Shown here: positions 51,473 to 62,610 of the stretch, piece by piece | Layout: every line of letters starts with the position of its first letter | Position numbering within the stretch: the stretch's first letter is position 1 | Source of the DNA: Sorangium cellulosum | Lineage (GTDB): Bacteria > Myxococcota_A > Polyangia > Polyangiales > Polyangiaceae | Length of the DNA: 64,000 bases | NCBI RefSeq assembly: GCF_002950945.1 | Contig: NZ_CP012673.1 | Span: 7,454,501-7,518,500, forward strand | Reading direction: 5' to 3' | Notes under the pieces: model-generated | The model's database searches: none | Seen by the model: only the letters and a program-made list of their open reading frames with translations | What the model was told of the DNA's origin: nothing | Made by a program: the position numbers and the translations under genes

Positions 51473-54400
51473 TCAGAGTGTGAAATAGAACGTCGCCCCC
51501 TTCCCCACGGCGCTCTCGGCCCAGACGCGCCCGCCGTGCCGATCGACGACGCGCTGGACGGTCGCGAGCCCGATGCCGGTGCCGGGGAAATCCGAGGTCG
51601 TGTGCAGGCGCTCGAAGGCGGTGAACAGCTTGTCCGCCCGGCTCATGTCGAACCCCGCGCCGTCGTCGCGCACGAAGTACGCCGTGCGCCCGGCGGCCAG
51701 CTCGGCGCCGAACTCGATCCGGGCCTCGGGGCGCTTGCTCGTGAACTTCCACGCGTTGCCGAGCAGGTTCTGGAGCGCGATCCGGAGGAGCCGCTCGTCG
51801 CCGCTCGCGGACAGCCCCTCGGCGACGGCGACCTCCACGCGGCGGCCCTGGTCCTCCTTGCGGAGCTCGGACAGGAGCTCGCGCGCCATCGCGCTGAGGT
51901 CCACCTTCCGGCGCTCCATCGCGCTCCGCGTCACCCGGGAGAGGTTCATCATGTCGTCGATCAACGTCCCCATCCTCCGGCTCGCCGCGCGGATGTGGTT
52001 CAGGTAGCCCTTGCCCTCCTCGTCCAGCCGATCGCCGTAGTCCTCGAGCAGCGCCATGCTGAAGCCGTTGATGCTCCGGAGCGGCGCCCGGAGGTCGTGG
52101 GAGACCGAGGAGCTGAAGGCCTCGAGCTCCCGGTTGGCGGCCGACAGCTGCGCCGTCCGGTCGAGCACGCGCAGCTCCAGCTCCTCGTTGAGCTTGCGCG
52201 TCTCCGCCTCGGCCCGCTTCCGCTCCGCGTTCTCCTGCGACAGGTTCGTGTAGAGCGTCGCGTTCTCGAGCGAGATCGCCGCCTGCGACGCGAGGATCCC
52301 CAGCACGACCACGCGATCGGGCGTGAACGCGCCCGCCGTCAGGTTGTTCTCGAGGTACACGGCGCCCATGAACTCCGCCTGCCGCACGAGCGGCAGGCAC
52401 AGCACCGACCGCGGCTTTCTCCGGGCGACGTACGGGCTCGCCGAGAACCTCGCGTCCGCCGTCGCGTCGTCGAGCAGCACCTGCTCCCGCGTCCGCTTGA
52501 CGTAGTTGAGGATCGCCTCCGGCAGCTCCGCCGCGGAGGTCGCCTCGCCGCGGGGGCGCACCTCGATGTCCCGGCCCGCGCCGCCCACCTCCGCCTCGGC
52601 CTCGACGGTGAACGCGCCGCCGCCGCCGCCCGCGGCGGCGCGGTGGCGGAGCAGGCAGCCTCGCTCGGCGCCCGCCGTCTCGAGCACGATCCGGATCAAC
52701 GTCTCCGAGAGCCTCGGCAAAAGGATCTCGCTCGAGATACTCTGGGACGCCTTCGCGACCGAGAAGATGTCGATCTGCTGGGGCGTGGCGGCGAACGTGG
52801 CGGTCGCGGCCGACGCCCTGTGCTCGGCGAGCTCGGGGTGGAGCTGCTCGAGCTGCCGCACCTTGGCCTCGGCCCCCCAGCGCTCGTAGCAGGCGTGCGC
52901 CTCCCGGAGGTGCCCCTTCGCCGCCGTGAAGAGCCCCCGGCCGAGGTAGAACCTCGCGGCCAGCTCGTGGCCGAGGGCCTCGTGCTGGACGAAGCCCCCC
53001 GCGCGCGCCGCGCCGAGGGCCTGCTCGTAAAGCTCGCTCGCCGCGAGCGCCTTGCCCTCGATCCGGGCGATCTCGGCGGACACGAGCGCCTCGCTCGCGC
53101 CGAAGGTCCGCGGGCAGCTCTCCGCCCACTCCTTGAGCTGGGCCCGGTGGGCGGAGAGCCGGTCGCCGTGCTCCCGCCGCTGCTCCGGGGACGCCTTCGC
53201 GTGCGCGGCCGCGAGGAGGAGCGCCGAGTAAAGGTGGTAGTCGTGGATCTGAAAGTGGCACGGCGGGGAGGCCCAGAGCATGCCGCGCGCCTTCTCCGCC
53301 GCCGCGAGGGCCTGGTCGAGATCACCGCTCGTGAACCTCGACTGCATCTTCAGGACCCAGTACCAGAAGACCATGCCGGGCATGCGATCGGGGGTGAAGC
53401 CGGCCTCGAAGGCCGCCTCGTCGAAATGGTCGTCGCTGAACGTGGACAGGCCGCGCGAGAGCCCCCTCAGGCTCTGGACGTAGCGCTGCATGTTCTCGAT
53501 GATCTCGACGAGGTAATCGAGGCGGGCCGCGCGCACGAACTCGAGGCGCCGCTCCGCCTCCTCGTGGACGTCCTTCAGCGGCGCACCCTGGGCGAGCACG
53601 AGGGCCACGAGGTGGTTGCAGCAGAAGCCGGCCACCGCCAGGTCGCCCCGCTCGACCCCGGCGAGGAAGCCCGCCCTGGCGAGCTCGACGGCCTTGTCGA
53701 GGTCGTCGACCCAGGCGGTGATGAGCTCGAGGGAATAATAGAGCTTGGCCTCGTACGCGGCGAAGCCGTGCCTCGCCACGAGCGCGCGCGCGAGCTTCCC
53801 GAAGCGGTAACCTTCCTCGTACTGGTGAAAGGTGTTGATCAGCGTGATGCCCCACCAGGCATAGGCCATGGTCGCGGCGTCCACGTTGCCGTGCTCGAGG
53901 CAGAGGTTGACCATGCGCCCGAGGTGGAGCGCGAGCAGGTTCGCGTCGCTGCTGAGCGCAGGCGCCCAGAAGACGCCGAGGATGCGCATCGCCGCCTTCA
54001 TGTCGGGGTCGGTCATGAGCGGCAGCTCGACCAGCGCCTCGACGGGCCGCCCGCCCAGGTTGCGCCGCACCTCGTCGTGCTCGGCCTGCACCTGCTCCCA
54101 GGAGGGGTGCGGCGACAGGTCGATGCCGAACAGGCGGAGCCCCTCGATCCCGGCCTCGACGGACTTGCGCACCTCCCCCTTGCTGAAGTGGAGATCGACC
54201 CTCATCCGGTAGACGGACGCCTTGTCGATCCTGCTCTCGCACCGGTCGAGCAGGAGCCGGAGCAGGCGCTCTGCCTCCTCGTACCGCGCGCACAGGTGCT
54301 CGCTCTCCGCAAGCTCGGCGTGCAGCGCGACCGCGAGGTCGTGGTCCGTCTGCCAGCTGTCCTCCGCGAGCTGCTCTATCCCGAGCGACAGGAAGCGCGC

Positions 54401-56434
54401 GGCGGCCTGCCACGCGGCGGACGCCTTGGCCTTCTTCCCCGCCTCCAGGTTCAGCTCCGCGAGCCGGCGCTTCTCCGCGGGATCCGTGATGCCCGCGGCG
54501 CCGAGGTTGAGCTGGCTCACGATCTCGAAGAGGCGCTCGCCGACGCGCTCCGGCGGCGTGTGCGCGAGGAGCGCGCGCCCAATGCAGAGGTGCAGGGCGC
54601 CCCGGGCCTCGGCGTCGATGAGCGAATACCCCGCCTGCTGCACGCGATCGTGCAGGAACTGGTACGTGTCGCCGTCCGAGAGCAAGAGCCCTTCTTTGAC
54701 CGACTCCCACAGGCGCCGGCGGGTCTCGGCCTCGGTGCGGCCGCTGAGCATCGCGAGGGTGCGGAGCTCGACCTGGTTGCCGAGGCAGGCGGCGAGCTCG
54801 ATGATCTCCTGGGTCTCCTGCGGGAGCAGCTTCAGCCGGTCGCTCAGGAGCTCGACCACGTTGTCGGTGAAGCGCTTCTCCTGGATCCTCGCGAGATCCC
54901 AGCGCCAGGTCGCGGCGTGGACATCGTAGGTGATGAGCTGCTCGTGGTGGAGCCGCATCAGGAACTGGATCGCGAAGAACGGGTTCCCGGCGGTCTTCTC
55001 CTCTAGCAGGCGCGCGAGCGGCGCCGCCTCCTCGGGGCGCTTGTGGAGCGCGCCGGCGACGAGGCGGCCGAGGTGCTCGGCCGAGAGCGGGCCGAGCACG
55101 ATGGAACCGACGGTGGCGCCCCCCTTGCGCGCGTCGTCGAGCGCCAGCATCAGCGGGTGGGAGGGGCTCACCTCGTTGTCGCGGTACGCCCCGATAAGGA
55201 GGATGTGCCTCACCTCGTGGTGGCCCGCGAGGTGCGCGATCAGCCCGAGGCTCGCGGCGTCCGCCCACTGGAGATCGTCGAGGAAGATCACGACCGGCCG
55301 CTCGGCGGTCGAAAGGGCGCCGAGGAACTGCCGGAAGGCGAGGTTCTGGCGGTTCTGCGCGTCGGCGGGCGCGAGGTCGGGGACGGGCGCCTGCTTGCCG
55401 ACGATGAGCTCGACCTCCGGGATCATGTCCACCATGAGCTGCCCGTTCGCGCCGAGCGCGGACCTGAGCGCCTGTCGGGCGGCGGAGAGCTCCTCCTCGC
55501 TCGCGGCCAGGATCTCGAGCACCAGCTGGCGCAGCGCCTGGACGAAGGTCGCGTAAGGGATGTTGCGCTTGTACTGATCGAACTTGCCCGAGACGAACGC
55601 GCCACGGCTGCGGACGATCGGCTTGTGCAGCTCGTGGACCAGCGAGGACTTGCCGATCCCGGAGTAGCCCGAGACGAGCACGACCTCGGGCCTGCCGTGG
55701 CGGACCACGCGCTCGAACGCGCCGGTCAGCGCCTGGATCTCGGCCTCCCGGCCGAAGAGCCGCTGCGGGATCTGGAAGCGATCCGGCACGTCGCTCGCGC
55801 CGAGCGGAAACGGCTCGATCCTCCCCGCGGAGAGCCAGCGCGCGAGGCAGGTCTCGAGATCGACCTGGAGGCCGTGGGCGCTCTGGTACCGGTCCTCCGC
55901 CGCCTTGGCCAGGAGCTTCATCACGATGTCGGACACGGGCCCGGGGATCGCCGGCCTCAGCTCGGCAGGCGGCGAGGGCACGCGGGCGATGTGGCAGTGC
56001 ACCCACTCCAGCGGATCGTTCGCCTGGAAGGGCAGCTTGCCCGTGAGCATCTCGTAGAAGGTCACGCCGAGCGAGTAGAGGTCGCTCCGGTCGTCGACCC
56101 AGCGGTTCATCCGCCCGGTCTGCTCGGGGGACATGTAGGCGAGCGTGCCTTCGATGACGCCCGGGCTCTTCAGCGTGGGCTGCTCGCGGGGCACGCGCAC
56201 CGCGAGGCTCATGTCGGTGATGCGCGCCTCGCCCGTATCGCCGTCGAGCAGGATGCTTTGCGGCTTGATGTTCTTGTGGATCATGCCGCCCCGGTGCATC
56301 TCCGCGAGGGCGCCGGCGATGCGGGCGGCGCACCTCAGGAACACCGCCACATCCATCGGCTCTCGGCAGAGCTTGTCGAGCGGCTGGCCGCGGAAGTCCT
56401 TCACCGATGGATTGGACACGGTCTGCATTGACAT
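51473..56434 (-). CDS. Pseudokinase-AAA-TPR-GAF-histidine kinase fusion
   Basis: A 1653-residue sensor (ATG 56434 behind GGAG; the frame is open to ATG 56536). The protein starts inside the C-lobe of a Ser/Thr kinase: the Gly loop and catalytic Lys are absent, HRDLKPxN reads HKNIKPQS (53-60) and DFG reads DMS (74-76), while MSPEQ and DDRSDLYSLG remain. Next come an AAA/predicted-ATPase domain (Walker A SGYSGIGKS, 255-263; LDDLQWAD), a long helical repeat region, a GAF domain (about 1160-1330; RSVLCLPLVRQAEFMGAVYL), a coiled coil and a histidine kinase with His1446 (SHDLRAPL), N-box (LQNLLGNAWKF) and G-boxes. The pseudokinase may serve as a regulatory docking site. Two response regulator genes follow. 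Confidence 0.9.
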   Translation of the reverse strand: MSMQTVSNPSVKDFRGQPLDKLCREPMDVAVFLRCAARIAGALAEMHRGGMIHKNIKPQSILLDGDTGEARITDMSLAVRVPREQPTLKSPGVIEGTLAYMSPEQTGRMNRWVDDRSDLYSLGVTFYEMLTGKLPFQANDPLEWVHCHIARVPSPPAELRPAIPGPVSDIVMKLLAKAAEDRYQSAHGLQVDLETCLARWLSAGRIEPFPLGASDVPDRFQIPQRLFGREAEIQALTGAFERVVRHGRPEVVLVSGYSGIGKSSLVHELHKPIVRSRGAFVSGKFDQYKRNIPYATFVQALRQLVLEILAASEEELSAARQALRSALGANGQLMVDMIPEVELIVGKQAPVPDLAPADAQNRQNLAFRQFLGALSTAERPVVIFLDDLQWADAASLGLIAHLAGHHEVRHILLIGAYRDNEVSPSHPLMLALDDARKGGATVGSIVLGPLSAEHLGRLVAGALHKRPEEAAPLARLLEEKTAGNPFFAIQFLMRLHHEQLITYDVHAATWRWDLARIQEKRFTDNVVELLSDRLKLLPQETQEIIELAACLGNQVELRTLAMLSGRTEAETRRRLWESVKEGLLLSDGDTYQFLHDRVQQAGYSLIDAEARGALHLCIGRALLAHTPPERVGERLFEIVSQLNLGAAGITDPAEKRRLAELNLEAGKKAKASAAWQAAARFLSLGIEQLAEDSWQTDHDLAVALHAELAESEHLCARYEEAERLLRLLLDRCESRIDKASVYRMRVDLHFSKGEVRKSVEAGIEGLRLFGIDLSPHPSWEQVQAEHDEVRRNLGGRPVEALVELPLMTDPDMKAAMRILGVFWAPALSSDANLLALHLGRMVNLCLEHGNVDAATMAYAWWGITLINTFHQYEEGYRFGKLARALVARHGFAAYEAKLYYSLELITAWVDDLDKAVELARAGFLAGVERGDLAVAGFCCNHLVALVLAQGAPLKDVHEEAERRLEFVRAARLDYLVEIIENMQRYVQSLRGLSRGLSTFSDDHFDEAAFEAGFTPDRMPGMVFWYWVLKMQSRFTSGDLDQALAAAEKARGMLWASPPCHFQIHDYHLYSALLLAAAHAKASPEQRREHGDRLSAHRAQLKEWAESCPRTFGASEALVSAEIARIEGKALAASELYEQALGAARAGGFVQHEALGHELAARFYLGRGLFTAAKGHLREAHACYERWGAEAKVRQLEQLHPELAEHRASAATATFAATPQQIDIFSVAKASQSISSEILLPRLSETLIRIVLETAGAERGCLLRHRAAAGGGGGAFTVEAEAEVGGAGRDIEVRPRGEATSAAELPEAILNYVKRTREQVLLDDATADARFSASPYVARRKPRSVLCLPLVRQAEFMGAVYLENNLTAGAFTPDRVVVLGILASQAAISLENATLYTNLSQENAERKRAEAETRKLNEELELRVLDRTAQLSAANRELEAFSSSVSHDLRAPLRSINGFSMALLEDYGDRLDEEGKGYLNHIRAASRRMGTLIDDMMNLSRVTRSAMERRKVDLSAMARELLSELRKEDQGRRVEVAVAEGLSASGDERLLRIALQNLLGNAWKFTSKRPEARIEFGAELAAGRTAYFVRDDGAGFDMSRADKLFTAFERLHTTSDFPGTGIGLATVQRVVDRHGGRVWAESAVGKGATFYFTL

Positions 56435-57111
56435 AGAGCTCCGTGAATCGCCGGATGACAAACCAGTTGAACCACGCACCCCTGGCGCGATGTCCAGGAC
56501 CCTCTCGTTCCTGGCCACCCGCCCTGTGACACTCATGGCTGCGCCCGAGGGCGCTCTGCTCGCCGCTCCCCCTGATTCCCCTCTCTCATGGCTCGATCGC
56601 GCCGGCGGCGCTCAGGGCGATCGCGTCACGCCCACGCCAGCGGACCTCGTCGGCAGCTCGGCAGGCGCCCCCCGGTTCGCCCGCTCGAAGGCTGCCTTCG
56701 ACGCCGTGCTCCCGGGCTCGCGCCCGGCCCCTCTCCCCGTCTCTCCCCCGCCCTCGGCGGTTCGCGCCTTGGACAAAGGCTACATTACGGAGTCCTGAAG
56801 AGCTCATCAAGAGGAACGTTGATGTCGCGCGACGCGACGACGTGAAGACGTGAGGCGGGGAGGTGTGCTGGGAGGCGCCGCTCGCCGCAGCATGCTTGTG
56901 CTCGGTCGCTGCCCGCCGCGTGTGTCGTCGCTCGACCGTCCCCCTGCTACCCGCCGCGCCTTGAGAGGCCGGGCCCGTGAGCCCCGGGCGGGGCGGCGGC
57001 CCGGCGCGGGCGGGGCGGCGGCTCCCGGGCCTCCGCGCGCGGGGGCGCGGCGCCCGCGGCCGGTTCGCGTGAGGGTTGCTGCTTTTCCGCGCCCAGTTTA
57101 CGCGGAGGTCC
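56435..57111. other. Divergent promoter region between the sensor kinase and pgm
   Basis: No supported gene. The missing N-lobe of the upstream pseudokinase was looked for here in all minus-strand frames and is not present. Two divergent promoters must lie here; none can be pinpointed. Confidence 0.5.
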
Positions 57112-58758
<1,647 letters not shown>

Positions 58759-58956
58759 GGGCGGGCGCGCGGGCGCCATGACCTCCGGACCCCTCCAGGC
58801 TCGCGTCTAGAGGTCCGACGCGCAGGAGCCGGCGCCGCGCCGCCGGCCTCGTCCACGACTTCGTCTCGATCCGGGGCCGGCGGAGTATCATGGCCTGGCC
58901 GGCCACCGCTCCCGGGGGGCGAACAGGGTGAGAAGGGACAGCCAGGAGGAAGAACC

Positions 58957-59778
58957 ATGTTCATTACCGTCAACGGCGCAGAGCTGTTCACCTCGATGCG
59001 TGGCCAGGGGCCGCCGTGCCTCGTGCTGTGCAGCCTCGGGACGAAGGCGCACGAGCGCCAGACGCCGGCGCAGCTGAGCGATCGCCTCCGGCTCGTCTAC
59101 ATCGACCTGCGAGGGAGCGGGCGCTCGACCGGCGATCCTGCCGACCTCACCTTCGACGTGCTCGCCCAGGACCTGGAGGCCGTCCGGCGCGCCCTCGGGG
59201 CCCCGCGGATCGCCGTCTTCGGGCACTCGATCCTCGGGGCGCTCGCGGTCGAGTACGGCAGGCGCTGCCCCGAGGGCGTCTCGCACGTCATCACCGCGGG
59301 CACGCCGCCGAGCGGCGACATGGCGCGGCTGTCGGCCAGGTCCGCGGCCTTCTTCGAGGAGGACGCGTCGGAGGAGCGCAAGCGGATCCTGCAGGACAAC
59401 CTGGCCAAGCTGCCTCCGGGCGCGCCGCCCGGTCAGGCCATGTTCGCGCAGACGCCCATGCGCTTCTTCGACGCGCGCTTCGACGCCGCGCCGCTGTTCG
59501 CGGAGGCGGAGCTCAGGCCGCCGTTCTTCGCGCACCTGCTCGGGAAGCTCGCGCCGGCCTATGACATCACCGCGGATCCGGGCTCGCTGCGCGTCCCGCT
59601 CTTCATCGCGCTCGGGCGCTACGACTACGCGGTTCCCCACGTCCTGTGGGACGGCATCGCGGAGACGCTGCCGGACGCCACGCTGCAGATCTTCGAGAAG
59701 AGCGGGCATCAGCCCTTCTTCGAGGAGCCCGACCGCTTCGCCGCGGCCGCGACGGAGTGGATGGGCCGGAAGCGCTGA
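58957..59778 (+). CDS. Alpha/beta hydrolase
   Basis: A 273-residue alpha/beta hydrolase of the proline-iminopeptidase-like group. The oxyanion region is CSLGTK, YIDLRGSGRST is the strand/loop after it, the nucleophile elbow is GHSILG (Ser91), the acid is probably in LGRYDYAVP, and the His is in KSGHQPFFEEP. Substrate is unknown; members include peptidases, esterases and lactonases. It has no signal peptide, so it is cytoplasmic. A good AGGAGGAAG precedes the ATG. It converges with the biotin carboxylase gene with only 3 bp between stops. Confidence 0.88.
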   Translation: MFITVNGAELFTSMRGQGPPCLVLCSLGTKAHERQTPAQLSDRLRLVYIDLRGSGRSTGDPADLTFDVLAQDLEAVRRALGAPRIAVFGHSILGALAVEYGRRCPEGVSHVITAGTPPSGDMARLSARSAAFFEEDASEERKRILQDNLAKLPPGAPPGQAMFAQTPMRFFDARFDAAPLFAEAELRPPFFAHLLGKLAPAYDITADPGSLRVPLFIALGRYDYAVPHVLWDGIAETLPDATLQIFEKSGHQPFFEEPDRFAAAATEWMGRKR

Positions 59779-59781
59779 GGG

Positions 59782-62010
59782 CTACCCCTCCGCGCGGAAC
59801 GCGGCCACCACCCAGTTCACGTGGCGGCCACGATCGTCGTTGCTCGAGTGACGCTTGAACAGGGGCATCCTCAGGATGCGCACGTGATCCTGGATGTTCG
59901 TCTTGAAGGGCGAGTCCGAGATCGGCGTCCCGTCGGGCCGCACCTGCCGCCCCTCGATCTTCAGCTTCTTGAGCACCTCGAGCGACGCGAGCCGCAGGAG
60001 CTCATAGGCCTTGTCCGGGTCCTTGCTGCTCACGGAGACGATGAGCTTGCCGAACGTGGGATCCTTGTTGACCAGGACGTCTCCCTCCTCGAAGCCGCAG
60101 TCGAAGCGGATCTTCAGGTCGGTGAGGCCCTTGTCCGCGAGCGCCTCGCGGATCGTGTCGGTGTCGGGGAGCGCGATGCGATCGAAGATGCCTGCGTTGG
60201 GCAGGAACAGCCCCTTGCCGCCGTCGCGCGAGTCCCTGATCTCCGGCTTCCAGCTCTCCGCGTTGATGCGGAACTCGCGGCTACAGTGCGTCTGCACGAC
60301 GTGCTGCTGCTCGAAATCGATGGCCTGCCCGTCCGCGATGCGCATCTGCCACGCGACGAGGTTCACGGGCGCGCGGCCGCGCTTCCGCTTGATGCCGTAG
60401 CTCTCCTCGCTGACCGGGTGCTCCACCTGGATTCGTGTGTTCATCTCCAGGAAGTAAAACTTCCCGTCCTTGAACATCAGCTCCACGGTGCCCGCGCCCA
60501 CGTACCCCACGCGCTCGGCGATCTGCACGGCGATCCGGCAGATCCGGTCCTCCAGGCCAGGGTACCGCCGGAGCAGGGCCGGCGGCGCCTCTTCCTGGAT
60601 CTTCTGGCTCGCGCGCTGCTCGCTGCAGTCGCGCATGCCGAAGTGCCGCGTGTTGCCGTAGCGATCCCGCAGCACCTGCACCTCCAGGTGGATCGTCTCC
60701 GGGATGTTCTGCTCGAACATCACGCCTGGCTGCCAGTTGTACGCCTTGATCTCGCCGAGGACCTTCTGGATGGCCTGGGGCACCTGCTCCTCGGTCGGGA
60801 TGACCGCCTGCCCGCGCCCGCCGCCGCCGTTCGCGGCCTTCAGCCGCCCCGGGAAGGTGAAGCCCCCGGCGGCGTACGTCTCCAGGATGGTCCGCTGGAT
60901 CTCGCCGGGATCGTCGCTGTCGATGACGAGGCCCGGCGTCACCGCGCTCGGGTCGAGCTCCTGGGCCATCAGGCGGAACTTGCGCTTGTCGCCGGCGCTC
61001 TCGACGACGTCCTGCATGGGACCGATGAAGACGATGTTCTTCTGGCGGAAGTGCCGGATCGCCCCGGCGTTCTCCGCGAGCGGGCCGTACCCGGGGTAGA
61101 GGCCCGCGCGCGCCAGCTCCTCCTGCCACCCCTCCCCGAAGCGCCGCTCGAACTCGGCCCTCACCTTGTCCGCGATCTGGAGGTAGTTCGCGTAGCTCTC
61201 GCGAAAGCTCCCCTCGAGGCCCACCGCGAAGCCGCCGCCCTCGAGCGCGATCCGCACCTGCAGCGCGTTCTCGTCGTCCTTCAGGCTGTACAGGACGACG
61301 GGGACCTTGCCGAGGGCGATGGCCTCTCGCGTGGCCCGCACGCCCATCTCGCCCTTGTCCGCCACGAGGATGTACTTGAGCTGCCCTGCGCTCACGGTGG
61401 TGGCGGGATAGCCGTCCAGCCGGTGCACCGCGGCATACAGGAGGTCGAGCACCTGCGGGTCCTCCCGGTAGAGCTCGCCGGCCCTGGCGCGCAGGAGCTC
61501 CGCCGCCTGCTCGCGCAGCGAGGGCACGTCCTGCTCCAGGATCAGGAACTTGAGGAAGCTCTCCTCCTCGAAATCGCGGCGTTTGAGCGCCCGCAGCAGC
61601 CCGGCCTCCAGGTAGCCGGCGAACCCGTCCTGGTCCGCGGGCGTCATCGACGCGCGCGCGTCCCGGATGCGCGCGAGCAGGTCCTCGGCCTCCGACAGGA
61701 GGTCCTGCACCCGCACCTCGTCGTTCAGCTGCCGGCGCAGCGCCGCTTCCAGAGGACGCTGCCAGCCGAAGTGTGTTCTCCACACCTCGCCGTTGGCGAT
61801 CAGGTACCGCAGCCCGAGGAGGCGGTGCGCGTCCTGGCCGCCGGCCAGGGTGCCCAGGTCGAGCAGCACGAACCCCGGGACGCCCATGGCCGTGGTGAAC
61901 GCCTCCATCGAGGAGACGTAGCCGCCGCGCGGCAGCACCAGCTTCCACGGCGGGAGGGCTTGAGGGTCGTTGCGAGCGGGCAGGGAGCTGGTGCGGACGG
62001 CGGTGGTCAT
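59782..62010 (-). CDS. Biotin carboxylase with ~200-residue N-terminal extension
   Basis: A 742-residue protein. From about residue 215 it is a biotin carboxylase of the acyl-CoA carboxylase type: LKYILVADKGEMGVRATREA (N-domain), an ATP-grasp core with a Gly-rich loop (ANGGGGRGQAV), and the signature EMNTRIQVEHPVSE near 525-538. It would carboxylate biotin with ATP and bicarbonate for acetyl- or propionyl-CoA carboxylase. The first ~210 residues (PPWKLVLPRGGYVSSMEAF, LLDLGTLAGGQDAHRLLG, then helices) are not part of the usual ~450-residue enzyme and are not recognised. No BCCP or carboxyltransferase gene is nearby. The ATG at 62010 is chosen over a longer low-complexity frame. Confidence 0.85.
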   Translation of the reverse strand: MTTAVRTSSLPARNDPQALPPWKLVLPRGGYVSSMEAFTTAMGVPGFVLLDLGTLAGGQDAHRLLGLRYLIANGEVWRTHFGWQRPLEAALRRQLNDEVRVQDLLSEAEDLLARIRDARASMTPADQDGFAGYLEAGLLRALKRRDFEEESFLKFLILEQDVPSLREQAAELLRARAGELYREDPQVLDLLYAAVHRLDGYPATTVSAGQLKYILVADKGEMGVRATREAIALGKVPVVLYSLKDDENALQVRIALEGGGFAVGLEGSFRESYANYLQIADKVRAEFERRFGEGWQEELARAGLYPGYGPLAENAGAIRHFRQKNIVFIGPMQDVVESAGDKRKFRLMAQELDPSAVTPGLVIDSDDPGEIQRTILETYAAGGFTFPGRLKAANGGGGRGQAVIPTEEQVPQAIQKVLGEIKAYNWQPGVMFEQNIPETIHLEVQVLRDRYGNTRHFGMRDCSEQRASQKIQEEAPPALLRRYPGLEDRICRIAVQIAERVGYVGAGTVELMFKDGKFYFLEMNTRIQVEHPVSEESYGIKRKRGRAPVNLVAWQMRIADGQAIDFEQQHVVQTHCSREFRINAESWKPEIRDSRDGGKGLFLPNAGIFDRIALPDTDTIREALADKGLTDLKIRFDCGFEEGDVLVNKDPTFGKLIVSVSSKDPDKAYELLRLASLEVLKKLKIEGRQVRPDGTPISDSPFKTNIQDHVRILRMPLFKRHSSNDDRGRHVNWVVAAFRAEG

Positions 62011-62256
62011 CCTGAGCGGTTCTCCGGCCGGCAAGCAAGCCTCGAACCGCCGCGGGATGTCAAGCCCGTCGCCGGGGCGCCGGGGAAGCCTTCCTCGCTC
62101 GCCGGCCGCGCTCCCATGCCCACGACGACCGGTGTAGCGGGCCGCGCGGGCCTCGAGCGAGCGTCCCGCGGCTCGTCGCATCGCCTCCCTGGACGGATCG
62201 CGCTCGATCCCTGTCGTGTCGCCGGCTCCGCACGACGCGCCCCCACGAGAACGCCT

Positions 62257-62294
62257 GAGCATCCTCTCCGCAGAAGAGCATCCTCTCCGCAGAA
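62257..62294. repeat. 19-bp perfect tandem duplication
   Basis: GAGCATCCTCTCCGCAGAA occurs twice without spacer at 62257-62275 and 62276-62294, about 250 bp upstream of the biotin carboxylase start. Confidence 0.9.
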
Positions 62295-62558
62295 ACATCT
62301 GGACCAGAGTCAGTAGCCCAGTGGAAACCAGACGCCTGGAGCCATCGGGGTACTCATGCTGGGGCGCACATGCCCAGCATCCAACGTCGAGATGCCGACG
62401 TCAGAGACGACCTTCCGCGCTCGTGGCACCAGGTCGCCACCGAAGACACGCTGCTGGATGAGAATCGCAGCGTCCTGAAAGCAATGCGGTCACGCCGCAG
62501 CCCATCCTGATCCCCGGCGGTAGATCTCCGGGATTGTCAACGGAGGGTCAGGCCGCTA

Positions 62559-62592
62559 GAACCGCTCGCAGACACGAACCGCTTGCAGACAC
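62559..62592. repeat. 17-bp tandem duplication upstream of the GST-like gene
   Basis: GAACCGCTCGCAGACAC (62559-62575) is followed directly by GAACCGCTTGCAGACAC (62576-62592), one mismatch. It ends 18 bp before the start codon, so it lies in the leader or promoter of the GST-like gene and could be an operator pair. Confidence 0.85.
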
Positions 62593-62610
62593 GAGAAGCA
62601 GAAGGCCACC

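Larger units (their letters stand above)
62011..62610. other. Divergent intergenic region with two short tandem repeats
   Basis: About 600 bp between the biotin carboxylase and GST-like genes, without a convincing ORF. It contains two adjacent-copy duplications (62257-62294 and 62559-62592), listed separately. It should hold both divergent promoters. Confidence 0.5.
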
